NCBI RefSeq assembly: GCF_921293095.1 | Contig: NC_060246.1 | Span: 90,207,030-90,271,029 of the forward strand | DNA length: 64,000 bases | Reading direction: 5' to 3' | Source of the DNA: Ischnura elegans | Taxonomy: Eukaryota; Arthropoda; Insecta; Odonata; Coenagrionidae | Shown here: in pieces, positions 47,001 to 53,790 of the stretch | How positions within the stretch are numbered: position 1 is the stretch's first letter | How the letters are laid out: every line of letters begins with the position of its first letter | Translations under genes and position numbers: made by a program | Notes under the pieces: model-generated | Told to the model about the DNA's origin: nothing | Database searches by the model: none | What the model saw: only the letters and a program-made list of their open reading frames with translations

Positions 47001-50000
47001 ATTCCGGTGAGTTATGGAATCTTTCATGTTGTTTTTATTTCATCAATCAGCCAGAGATTTATAGAGCCACCTAATGACGTAATATACAAAATAATATTTA
47101 ATTACTTGATTCAACGAATTAGTAAATAATTCCTTTAGTAGACAGTAACCCCTGTTACTACAACATAGTAGCAGCAAGAACCATTGCTGCTTATCTCGCG
47201 CTAATGCACAAGGCATCAAAGATCAGTGCAATTTGGGGTGTAATGAGGATTTTCCTACCAATCTATCTTTTACTTGACAAATCCGTTGGCTTATCATCAA
47301 TAGAATTCGTTTCAGAAACATCCTCACTACTTAAGATTAAAATATCATCATTTCTTAAAAGAATGACGTATCATTAGCAACAATGTAATAACATGAAAAG
47401 GGAATCGATAGTGATTTAGTTTTACAAGGCCTACTTGGTTTACTGTGTACTCTTTAATTCAGACTTGCTGCGATACTCGTCATATCTTCTCTTCCTCTCT
47501 ACTCGTCGCGCCGACTTCTCTGCCGCCTCTCTATCTATTAAGTGCTTCGTTAAGGATCTCATTATATGGCAAGCCAAAGGCGCTTTATAGTTGTCCCGGT
47601 AAACCAAGTTCACCCCAACCAGCCAGTTTACAATGCATTTCATATTATGCGCATAATATATATGTCTATGATTTGGGTGATTTGGTGTTGGTGCAAGCAG
47701 AAACTCAAAACTAATAAATGTATGGAAGTTTTTCAGAAAGAAAAATATTTTGAAAACTCTCTCTCTATAAGCTTAGGATCTTTTTAAGTAGGTGTCCCGG
47801 TCGCCTCTGTATTTTCAAGAGCACTTTATCCATATCGTTTTGAATAACTTCCAGAGCATTTACCGCGGCAATATCAAAGAAATGATCCAATTTTTCATTC
47901 AATTCCATGTCATTCTTTAGCTGTTTCGTAGATCGCCGTCAAAAATAAATCTTGAATTATAACAGCTCACTGCACACTGTACCTCTATTTAATATATTTC
48001 CCGTATTTCTTGAATTATTTGAATTCTCGACATAATAGGTACTCCGGAATGGGACCACGGACATCATCGTTTGTCTCGTATTTGCATACAATCCTTGTTT
48101 CAGGGTTAAGTGGTGGTGATAGAACAACTGCAGCACTTCGCGAATCAAAGTCAGCTTATTTTTTTACGAAACAAGCAGCGATAGCTGTTATAGGGACGCC
48201 GATGAGGAATACTTCACTAGACTTGCGCGCGATAAACAACATTGTATTTATCAATAGCGTTTCTATTTCGAAAATTTACTTTACGCCATTCAAAATCCGA
48301 CTGCGATGAGGTTAAAGAAAATGTGAAACACGCAAACTTGGGTAAGAAAACATACACAGTTGTCTCTAAACATCATCCTTAATGGTTCCATCTATTCTGC
48401 GAATTCATCTCAACGAAAAAGTCTCCAGAATTTATAACAATGCAAAACCATACAGGTTTTTAGGTAGCTCCTCCTTACTTCCACCGACTCTCTTTAGAGA
48501 AGGCGCGAGGGGGGCGTAATGCCGTGATCAGTTGACCTTGAATGCGGGCCGCGAGTGGCCAGCTCGCCGTCAGGGGTGTGACGCGCGGCTGTAGCTCGCG
48601 GTAAAGTATTGTATTCCTGGAAAACTGTTGAGCAAACGTAAAAATGGAGCAAATTTCGGACCAGGAGGGCCATAAAATCGTGCGTTACCCCTGAAAATGA
48701 TGTTACTTCAAAAAATTGTGAAAATTTAATGTTATTGCATTTATGCTCTTTGAGCGACCTCTAAATGTTAAACAATTGAGCTGAAATTTTTAGGATATCC
48801 ATTCTGCACCCCATAGCATATTTTAAGAGGTAGAAATCAAAAATCCGAGAAAAAATAAAAATAAGCAACACCCTACCCTACCAGCCTACCTCCCGAAAAG
48901 TGACCGTTCTGACTGTAATTTGAAAATCAATCAATCAATCCGATCATCAAGAAATGATTGTTTTTATCGCACTCCTGCCAATCAAGCAATCAAGTACGTC
49001 TTTGAACCATGTTTCTACGATGAAAAATAACGATTTTGTTAACTTTGCTAAAATGGTCATTTTCCTGTTGTCCGCAGCCACGTTTTTAGCAAAGTTAACT
49101 AAATCGTTATTTTCCATCGCAGAAACACGGTTCAAAGACGTGCTTGATTGCTTGATTGGCAGGAGTGCGATGAAAACAATCAATTTTTGATGATCGGATT
49201 GATTGATAGATTTTCAAAATGAAGTCAGAGCGTTCACGTTTCGGGAGGTAGGCCCCTCGCTGGTTGGGTCGAGGAGACGGTCCTGCGTGGGTGAGCTCCT
49301 CGAAGAAAGGGTCGCGGATTAGCGACCCTGCGGAGGGTGTACCTCACCTATCCTGGAAGTACCTGCTCCATGGGCACACCAAACGTATTTTAACCTTTTC
49401 GCCGCATGTGAGGAGTAGGTTTTCGGAGATTGAACAGCAGCGAAAGGGTTAATCCTCTTCTCTTCTTACCCCTTCACCACTAATTGTCAATCCTCCCTAT
49501 CTTTATCGTATTTACCCTCTTGGCCCGAGAAAAAGAATCCTCACCACTGCACTACCACTTCTTTATCTTTTCCGGCAACTTCCTCTCCCCACCTGTCACG
49601 CGAAGCACATCCTCTTTACACTCCATATCCATGAATTTAACCTTCTTAGTCCTCCACATCGGAAACCATTCCTTAGCTTCCACGTATTTAGCTTAGTCTT
49701 CCATTTGCCTTAGCTTCCACGCCTCCGCACCGTTAAAATCAATGCTCTCGACGGTGGTCATGATTTTTAATCGCGCACAAGATTACCAGTTTCTAACTTT
49801 ATTCCCACTAGAATTTCACGGCCCCATTAAATTTTACCTTCCCTATACACCCATTTCCAACCATTCCTTCTCTAATCCCTATTTATAAGTATCTCTTTTC
49901 CCCATTTGATTATCTTCCTGCAGATTCTGTTTCATTTTCCTACAATGCTCAAAAATTCCAATAAATCCACCTGAATTTGGTATTTTAATTTCCCAAGATT

Positions 50001-50343
50001 TATATCTTTTATTCTAAGATGTATGAATTATTTATCCTGTCAATAATTATCTTATTTGGCTATATGATTATGTTTCTCTGCATTCTCTACCTGTTCAAGC
50101 TTCTCTGGATACAATATGATGGCATATGATTCTCACCTAACTCAGATGCGGCGGGTTGCAGGCAACGAGATGCCGGGAGCGCCCCTGTGCGACTCCCGGC
50201 TGCTGCGCCTCTCGCAGTGCCGGGACACGCCGCTCTACACCAAAGTGCTGGCCCGCAAGATAGACGAGTGGTGCCGACTCTGCTTCCCGCTCGCCTTCCT
50301 CACCTTTAACTTGATCTACTGGCCCTACTTCATGCTCACCTAA
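31932..50343 (+). CDS. Cys-loop ligand-gated chloride channel subunit (10 coding exons)
   Basis: A pentameric ligand-gated anion channel subunit, acting in the plasma membrane of neurons or epithelia. The exons are 31932-32056, 38482-38570, 38696-38763, 39942-40165, 40465-40547, 40998-41132, 41219-41410, 42153-42221, 43791-44053 and 50146-50343. Together they give 1446 nt, 481 residues and a stop, with all phases agreeing and all introns GT-AG. The N-terminus has a hydrophobic segment (24-36). The ligand domain has WQDERL, IWKPEVYFPN and a Cys-loop C176-C190, plus a second Cys pair, C235/C246, as in glycine and glutamate-gated channels. M1 is about 257-280, M2 287-306 (PGRTTLGVTTLLAVSSQSSG), M3 about 320-343 and M4 461-480. 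The M3-M4 loop is Pro/Ala-rich. The ligand is unknown. By recall the best fit is the insect CG12344 / glycine-receptor-like group, with GluCl next. The protein stops almost directly after M4. Confidence 0.93.
32312..32397 (+). repeat. 86-bp direct repeat, copy 1
   Basis: Nearly identical to 32716-32801; the shared core is GTGGTCAAATTAAAACTACA through CATGCATGATTAT. The copies lie about 404 bp apart in the same orientation and differ at only a few positions, so the duplication is recent. Confidence 0.88.
32716..32801 (+). repeat. 86-bp direct repeat, copy 2
   Basis: The second copy of the repeat at 32312-32397. It runs directly into the tRNA-like segment at 32805-32850. The pair may mark the duplicated flank of a SINE-containing insertion covering roughly 32398-32715. 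Confidence 0.88.
32805..32850 (+). repeat. tRNA 3'-half-like sequence
   Basis: CCGGGTTCGAATCCCGG (32825-32841) is a perfect five-pair T arm with the TTCGAAT loop, followed by CTAAGTCA, a plausible acceptor 3' strand. The 5' half (D and anticodon arms) cannot be found upstream, where the direct repeat starts. It is a tRNA-derived SINE remnant or partial tRNA, and not a functional tRNA gene. Confidence 0.6.
35211..35245 (+). repeat. (AAAAT)n microsatellite
   Basis: Several consecutive AAAAT units followed by AAAAACTAAAT. Confidence 0.9.
35590..35715 (+). mobile_element. Possible Penelope-like element end fragment
   Basis: The segment ends CCTGAGG, a stretch of about 20 bases, then GCGAAACGTCTC. 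This resembles the CTGA..GAAACG signature next to the Penelope-like element at 44187-44950. No endonuclease or reverse transcriptase frame is present. A resemblance only. Confidence 0.25.
36882..37126. mobile_element. Palindromic MITE in intron 1
   Basis: A 245-bp element with inverted arms of about 70 bp. The outer words are ATTAATTAATGCGACCGGTT on the left, and the same with few changes on the complement of the right end. The arms then run through CATCATCA, GGCACTTG and AATTATTTCC. The loop (about 36965-37055) is partly self-complementary: AAGAAGGGATAAAGGGGTG against CACCCCTTCTTCCCTCTT. No coding capacity is present. Confidence 0.82.
38482..38570 (+). CDS. Channel exon 2: mature N-terminus
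   Basis: Acceptor TTGCAG, donor GTAAGT; enters in phase 2 and leaves in phase 1. It encodes GRGAKMDHLHILDELLRRDY and onward to TNQF. The ILDELLRRDYD run is the usual N-terminal helix of anionic Cys-loop subunits (compare ILD.LL..YD in relatives). Confidence 0.88.
38696..38763 (+). CDS. Channel exon 3: first beta strands
   Basis: Acceptor TTTCAAG, donor ATG|GTGAGT, leaving in phase 0. It encodes NNATSVICELYIRSFGSISP and VTM. NAT at residues 73-75 is an N-glycosylation sequon. YIRSFGSIS is the conserved beta-strand 1-2 segment of anionic subunits. The intron before it is only 125 bp. Confidence 0.9.
38764..39941 (+). other. Channel intron 3
   Basis: A 1.18-kb AT-rich intron. A weak tRNA-SINE-like head (GATGCAGTGGTTAACAA at about 38870) is the only structure noticed. 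Confidence 0.7.
39942..40165 (+). CDS. Channel exon 4: ligand-binding core
   Basis: Acceptor TTTTCCTCAG, donor CTCAG|GTGCGC. It encodes residues 95-168, starting DFEVDLYLRQKWQDERLKHD and including IWKPEVYFPNAKHAEF and the VLVRINPDGEILYMLR strand. This is diagnostic of Cys-loop receptor ligand-binding domains (loops D, A and E). Confidence 0.95.
40465..40547 (+). CDS. Channel exon 5: Cys-loop
   Basis: Acceptor TATTTCAG, donor AGCT|GTGAGT. It encodes LKLTFSCMMDLSKFPLDSQI and CTMEVAS. The two cysteines (176 and 190) enclose the invariant 13 residues with the FPLD core. Confidence 0.95.
40998..41132 (+). CDS. Channel exon 6: loops B and C
   Basis: The acceptor CACGAAG is weak but required by the frame; donor ATAG|GTATGG. 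It encodes residues 197-241: FSKTTEELRLTWK, then GKGLRMPQFEIVDI, then TDCQESFQI. C235 is the first member of the second disulfide pair. Loop B reads SFSKTTEEL where many GluCl proteins have SYGWTTED. Confidence 0.92.
41219..41410 (+). CDS. Channel exon 7: M1 and M2
   Basis: Acceptor TTTGAAG after an 86-bp intron, donor TTCAG|GTAAGG. It encodes NYSCLVAEFYLSRSVGFHLV, all of M1, the M1-M2 linker and most of the pore helix M2. NYS at 243-245 is a second potential N-glycosylation sequon beside C246. Codon use is GC-richer than the introns. Confidence 0.95.
41411..42152 (+). other. Channel intron 7
   Basis: A 742-bp AT-rich intron, nothing structured seen. Confidence 0.7.
42153..42221 (+). CDS. 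Channel exon 8: M2-M3 linker
   Basis: Acceptor TTTTTTTCCAG, donor ACAG|GTAAGA, phase 1 at both ends. It encodes GIQSGLPQVSYVKAIDVWMG and TCT. LPQVSYVKAIDVW is the hallmark linker and M3 start of GlyR/GluCl-type subunits. Confidence 0.95.
42222..43790 (+). other. Channel intron 8
   Basis: A 1.57-kb AT-rich intron. On the - strand at about 43088-43175 there is a B-box-like GGGTTCAAATCCCAG, suggesting a tRNA-derived SINE remnant. Nothing else seen. Confidence 0.6.
43791..44053 (+). CDS. Channel exon 9: M3 and cytoplasmic loop
   Basis: Acceptor CCCTTTGCAG, donor TAC|GTAAGT, leaving in phase 0. It encodes AFVFCALLEFTIVNYMWRRQ, the end of M3, and then a 70-residue Ala/Ser/Pro-rich loop with a PPPPEYVQDEPPP segment. 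It is distinctly GC-rich. If the donor is not used, the frame continues for 11 codons to a TAA at 44087. Confidence 0.93.
44101..44106 (+). promoter_or_regulatory. AATAAA after the exon 9 read-through stop
   Basis: The AATAAA hexamer lies 12 bp past the in-frame TAA reached if exon 9 reads through its donor. If used, it would end a short transcript lacking M4. AT-rich sequence makes chance occurrence likely. Confidence 0.25.
44187..44950 (-). mobile_element. Penelope-like retroelement, 5'-truncated
   Basis: A 764-bp element inside the last channel intron, in antisense. Its ends are 62-bp inverted repeats (44187-44248 and 44889-44950) with one visible mismatch, starting AATGTAGTGTTTATGATC. 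Such inverted terminal segments are known for Penelope-like elements. The interior encodes only the C-terminal GIY-YIG endonuclease; the reverse transcriptase is missing. Next to one end, on the - strand, CTGAGGA (44275-44269), a five-pair stem and GAAA (44252-44249) resemble a hammerhead ribozyme core. Near identity of the ends suggests a fairly recent insertion. Confidence 0.8.
44510..44860 (-). pseudogene. GIY-YIG endonuclease tail of Penelope-like element
   Basis: An open stretch of 116 codons with no start of its own, ending at a TAA (44512-44510). It reads NIIYHIPCLDCNSCYIGQ and continues with LKNRISQHK, ALANHSLDYSHHFDF and KILDIETNFKKRLFKEMFYI. The YHI..CYIG pair corresponds to the GIY-YIG motif, the Arg in LKNRISQHK to the catalytic arginine, and CLDC with later His residues to the CCHH zinc-binding signature of Penelope-type nucleases. 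Everything upstream, including the reverse transcriptase, is lost, so it is a fragment. The frame itself has no internal stop. Confidence 0.85.
46139..46712 (+). repeat. Left long inverted arm
   Basis: About 574 bp, complementary to 48473-48883 plus 49254-49448. The best identity is over 46319-46620. Near the outer end it contains a perfect small palindrome GGACGTA/TACGTCC (46154-46172) that is not conserved in the right arm. Confidence 0.72.
48473..49448 (-). repeat. Right long inverted arm, interrupted
   Basis: The complement of 46139-46712, split by the MITE at 48884-49253. The outermost 190 bp match less well than the inner part, with extra sequence near 49340-49430. Confidence 0.7.
48884..49253. 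mobile_element. 370-bp palindromic MITE nested in the right arm
   Basis: A near-perfect palindrome starting GCCTACCTCCCGAAA and ending with its complement at 49253. The centre is at about 49065, with a loop of about 20 bp around CTGTTGTCCGCAG. The arms are so alike that both strands show almost the same 78-codon frame (48954-49190 and 49183-48947), which is a by-product of the palindrome and not a gene. The absence of this block from the left arm proves it inserted after the host element formed. Confidence 0.88.
49453..49730 (+). repeat. Pyrimidine-rich tract
   Basis: C/T-rich + strand directly beside the TTAA end of the preceding element. Low-complexity open frame only. Confidence 0.55.
50146..50343 (+). 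CDS. Channel exon 10: M4 and stop
   Basis: Acceptor CACCTAACTCAG, phase 0. It encodes MRRVAGNEMPGAPLCDSRLL and onward, then KIDEWCRLCFPLAFLTFNLI and YWPYFMLT, stop TAA. ARKIDEW followed by a CFPLAFLTFNLIYW helix is the M4 signature of anionic Cys-loop subunits. The exon is strongly GC-rich compared with its surroundings. An intermediate exon in intron 9 cannot be excluded, but exon 9 and exon 10 join in phase without one. Confidence 0.9.
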   Translation: MRRVAGNEMPGAPLCDSRLLRLSQCRDTPLYTKVLARKIDEWCRLCFPLAFLTFNLIYWPYFMLT

Positions 50344-50802
50344 GCAACCAAATCGTTCGTCGCTCACGCACAGCACAAGCCACTCGGACAGCATTCCAAA
50401 CTGACTTCAGTCCCGCTATTACTTGCACGCTCTATGGATGCATTAATAGCACACGTCGTAAACCAAACTAATTATGCCCGGGAAAAGATTTTGAAGATAA
50501 GAAGAATATACGGCGAATGTCCCCATTTCCGGGTGCTAATTACGAGCAAGAAAGGACATATTTGACGGAGATTCTTACCTGTAAAGACTACTAAAAATAC
50601 TCAAACGGAGATTTCTATCAACAATATTGGTAAGATTAAAGCATTTTATTGAAGCTTCAAACTGAAGGTAGAGGTATTCTTTGGAAAAATTGCATAACTT
50701 GTGAGTGAGGGTGATTCAGTGGTCTTCCGAATTAATGATTTGACAGTGAAGTTGAGTATTATTGAGGATTATCGATATCATTTCTTGCTTTAATCGTGTA
50801 GA

Positions 50803-50808
50803 AATAAA
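50803..50808 (+). terminator. Candidate poly(A) signal of the channel gene
   Basis: An AATAAA hexamer about 460 bp after the stop codon, followed by AT-rich sequence. It is the first canonical hexamer noticed downstream. Its use is inferred. Confidence 0.4.
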
Positions 50809-52560
50809 TGTTTCAATCAAAATTAATAAGAGTTACAACTTTAATTATCTTGGATGTTACAAGATTCTATAGCAGTTTAATTGAGCAGCTAAATCTTCAA
50901 GTTACGAGAAACTGTTATCACTGTAATATTAATAGGGTAAATTCAAGTTAAAACAGTATAAGTAAATTTTCGTCATGATTGTCTATTTTTGGATTCATTA
51001 TGCGACCTATGGAGGAGGATTAAATGTAATCAGTAGGATACACAAATTTATTTACCTAATCTTCATGTGTTTTGATCAAAACATCCGTTGAAAGAGTAAA
51101 ATAATACGAAGTGTGTCACACTAACAACTTATGAATGGCACCATTTTGAACTATTTCATCTGAATACTTCAACTCAGAGGAAAAATTATCTTCCCTAGTA
51201 TCTTATCAGATGTTCCAGTAATATATTTAGAATAATATAGTTCCATATTTTATTCTGTTCACCAATATTATTTTCCATAAGTCATATCATCTAACACCTT
51301 GTGCACAATCTTCTACGTCATTTTCTGAGGTGGAATACATTTTCCGACAAGAAATTTCAAGCGCAAGTAGAAATAAGCTTCGTGAGAATGAACCAAACTG
51401 TAAATTATAATTTAATGCAGCATTTAAATCCTGAAGACAGCAATGTTGAAATAAATTGTGTTTTTCAAAAAAATGGAAAATTTTATTCTTTTGTTCTAAT
51501 ACCATGTTCATATTTATTTGCCCTATATTAATGTAGGTATGTGAGAGAAATGAATCATCCTAAGTTCAACGAAAGACTTATCTACTGAATAAGAAAAAGA
51601 TTGTCGAATTGGTAGGTGTCTATTTTTAAATAATCTTTTTGGCAATTGAAATAACAAGTTTCGAGAAGCAGTGCTACATGAAAATAATTTGGTAGGCAAT
51701 GAGCATAAAAGAGCGAAAACACAAATATATGCCGGTGTGAAATAAATCGTTCCAAAATTAACGAATTATAAAAAATTTAAACCATTCATCATTGTGCTCT
51801 ATGCATATATAGATGATAGGAAGGATGAAATAAATCATAAAAACAGATATTAAAATGCATATACTCCTATTACATTACATGTAGACATGTACGTTTAGTC
51901 GAAAACTTTGTAGACCTTGCATGAAAGGCTGGAGAACGATGGCAATCGATAATTGATATAAACATCTGAGAAAACATAATACACAATTTTCAAGACATTT
52001 CCAGCTTCTAACAGAATCTCTCTACCACGTCTAGTTTGTATTCTATTCGCACTCAGATTAGAAAAACGACGCCTTTGCAAAATAATTAATTAATACTTAT
52101 TACGTCCACAAAATAATCCCGTAATGAAGCGGTATATGTGGCTTTATGACTCCATGTTTTCGTACAAATGTAAGTATCTACGTTCTAAAAAAATATGAAA
52201 AATCAATCAAATGAAACGATACAAAATGCAAGATAAACGTTACATGTGGAGCGTACCCAAATCTTCGAGGCATACTGCAAAAATTAAACTAAATTTAATA
52301 TTATTCCCTAAATGTAGCATTTAATTATTTTAAATTAAACAAATTTTGAGTCTTACATTAGTTATGAAATAGTGACACCTGTGAAACATGCACTTTAAAA
52401 CTCACATTTTCAGCATTATGGTCGAATTGACGAAAAAGCTGTTGCAGATTTGACAAGTACTTAGTAGTTTACATTAAAAATCATTTTGTTTCGTATTTCA
52501 TTTGATCATAGAAGACTGAACAGATTTTTCCTTCCCATAATCCCCTTGTATTCATCGACA
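50809..52560. other. 3' flank, no gene recognised
   Basis: AT-rich with only short chance frames. Confidence 0.4.
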
Positions 52561-52569
52561 TGAGGGGAG

Positions 52570-52731
52570 ATGTTCCCAACATCACCCCGGACCAATAATG
52601 CCTCGCAGTTCAACTTTGCACCTGAGGACACCATTAATGACATGTATTTGAGTCAATTGTTTAGGGAGGCGCAGGCGCAGCAGAACTCCACGGATACCGA
52701 ACCAGCTGACGTCCGGCAGTCAATGGCGTGA
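52570..52731 (+). CDS. Unassigned small ORF or terminal exon
   Basis: A 53-codon frame starting MFPTSPRTNNASQFNFAP, passing through DTINDMYLSQLFREAQAQQN and ending DVRQSMA, stop TGA. Its base composition is clearly richer in G and C than the flanks, and its residue mix (Gln, Asp, Thr, Glu) looks protein-like. An in-frame stop lies six bases before the ATG. An alternative reading is a 3'-terminal exon entered at CCTCGCAG|TTCAAC (52609). It matches no family I recognise and could be a transposon-derived remnant. Confidence 0.25.
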   Translation: MFPTSPRTNNASQFNFAPEDTINDMYLSQLFREAQAQQNSTDTEPADVRQSMA

Positions 52732-53335
52732 AACGCTATTAGTTGAGGATAGCTCCTCGTAACATAGTATTGATGTACGCTGATTTTTTTTCATGAGCAA
52801 AGCATCTATAACTTGTACTTCCAAAAATATATAACAATTTCCAAAAGAGCCGACAAAATAATCATATTGCCTTTCATTTGAATAAATTTTCCTTATAGTG
52901 CAAAACGGAAAAACAAAAACTAATCAATATCTATAATATTATGGTGTTGACTGTTAGATATCATGAACTCTAAATGAACTTTGGAAAAAGGTAGGTTCAC
53001 CATTATTTCTACCGTGTTCAATTAGAATCAATTGTCAAAAGCTAAAAATAATTTAAAGGTAGCTGCTACGATGAATATGTTCTCAATACAGCTATGTCTC
53101 ATCTTCCAACAAAAATCCAAGAAGAAGTATTTAACAAAATATTTTGAGTAGATATATAAATGCTCCAGCTGCCTTAATATTCTATTCTAAAAATTTTACA
53201 ATTAAAAATACGCCTTTGGAAGATATTAATCTAGAGCTGAACTTTTTGAGTTCTCAACTTCCCACAAAAACATGCAAGGGAAATGTAAGTAGGGCAGGAA
53301 GATAATTAATTGCTAGTAACGCGTCATTTTAGGAA
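52732..53335. other. Intergenic, no gene recognised
   Basis: AT-rich, nothing structured seen. Confidence 0.4.
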
Positions 53336-53790
53336 TGTTATCTGCTCCAGGCATTTTCATTAGCAACCTCTTTCTTGCTGAGGGTTTTTCCGTCCCTCCT
53401 CGGTTCTGTATAGTTCATTTGTACGCTTCCTCTCCTAATCCACTTCATCCCTCTTTATTTTTGGTTTCCCATAGCCCCCCTTCTTATCCTACAAATCAAT
53501 TCCAAGCCGTAATACACTTAACGACCCCCCAGTGGAGGAATGTTCTCCAAGCGAAATCTTTGAGCAACACCCTCCCACCCTCACAATCCCTTTTTCTGAG
53601 CCTGGAAACCTTTCCCTTCGGTCCTTTTATTTTCTCCTGGTCCTCCACATGCTTAAAATTAATCGCTTCCTCACTCCGAGAAGGTTTCCCCTTTTTTTTC
53701 TCCTTCGTCAGTCGTTTAAGACGGGTACACCCCCTCCTCTCCCATTCCCAGCCGCAAGATACGAGTGGGTGGAGGGACTGTTAAAAACGG
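53336..53790 (+). repeat. Long pyrimidine-rich tract
   Basis: About 450 bp of C/T-rich + strand, the last and longest of the series. It produces two overlapping low-complexity frames (149 and 90 codons) that are not judged to be genes. Confidence 0.6.

Larger units (their letters stand above)
46135..49452. mobile_element. TTAA-flanked element with long inverted arms
   Basis: A 3.3-kb element bordered by TTAA on both sides (46135-46138 and 49449-49452). Its ends begin CCCTTTC[AG]CT[TG]CTG, in the style of piggyBac-type transposons. The arms are unusually long: 46139 to about 46712 pairs with about 48473-49448 once the 370-bp nested MITE is removed. Shared words include GCAGGACCGTC, GTTTAACATTTAGAGG and ACGCCCCTCGCGCC. 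The middle (46713-48472) is AT-rich with no recognised transposase. The - strand frame at 47440-47643, with a basic REAAEKSARRVERKRR segment, is unassigned. Confidence 0.7.
44054..50145 (+). other. Channel intron 9
   Basis: A 6.1-kb intron within the M3-M4 loop, from GTAAGT to CTAACTCAG. It hosts a Penelope-like element (44187-44950), a 3.3-kb TTAA-flanked element with a nested MITE (46135-49452) and a pyrimidine tract (49453-49730). An exon-like segment at 46973-47011 was rejected because its phase does not fit. Confidence 0.8.

Noticed and set aside
46973-47011. Exon-like GC-rich segment in intron 9 with acceptor CTCAG and donor GTGAGT
   Set aside because: With the acceptor CAACGCAG the frame meets TGA as its second codon. 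With the later acceptors the length (31 or 28 bp) breaks the phase between exon 9 and exon 10, which join cleanly without it.
48947-49190. Two almost identical 78-codon frames on opposite strands
   Set aside because: They are the two arms of one palindromic MITE, so the identity is structural and not evidence of a gene.
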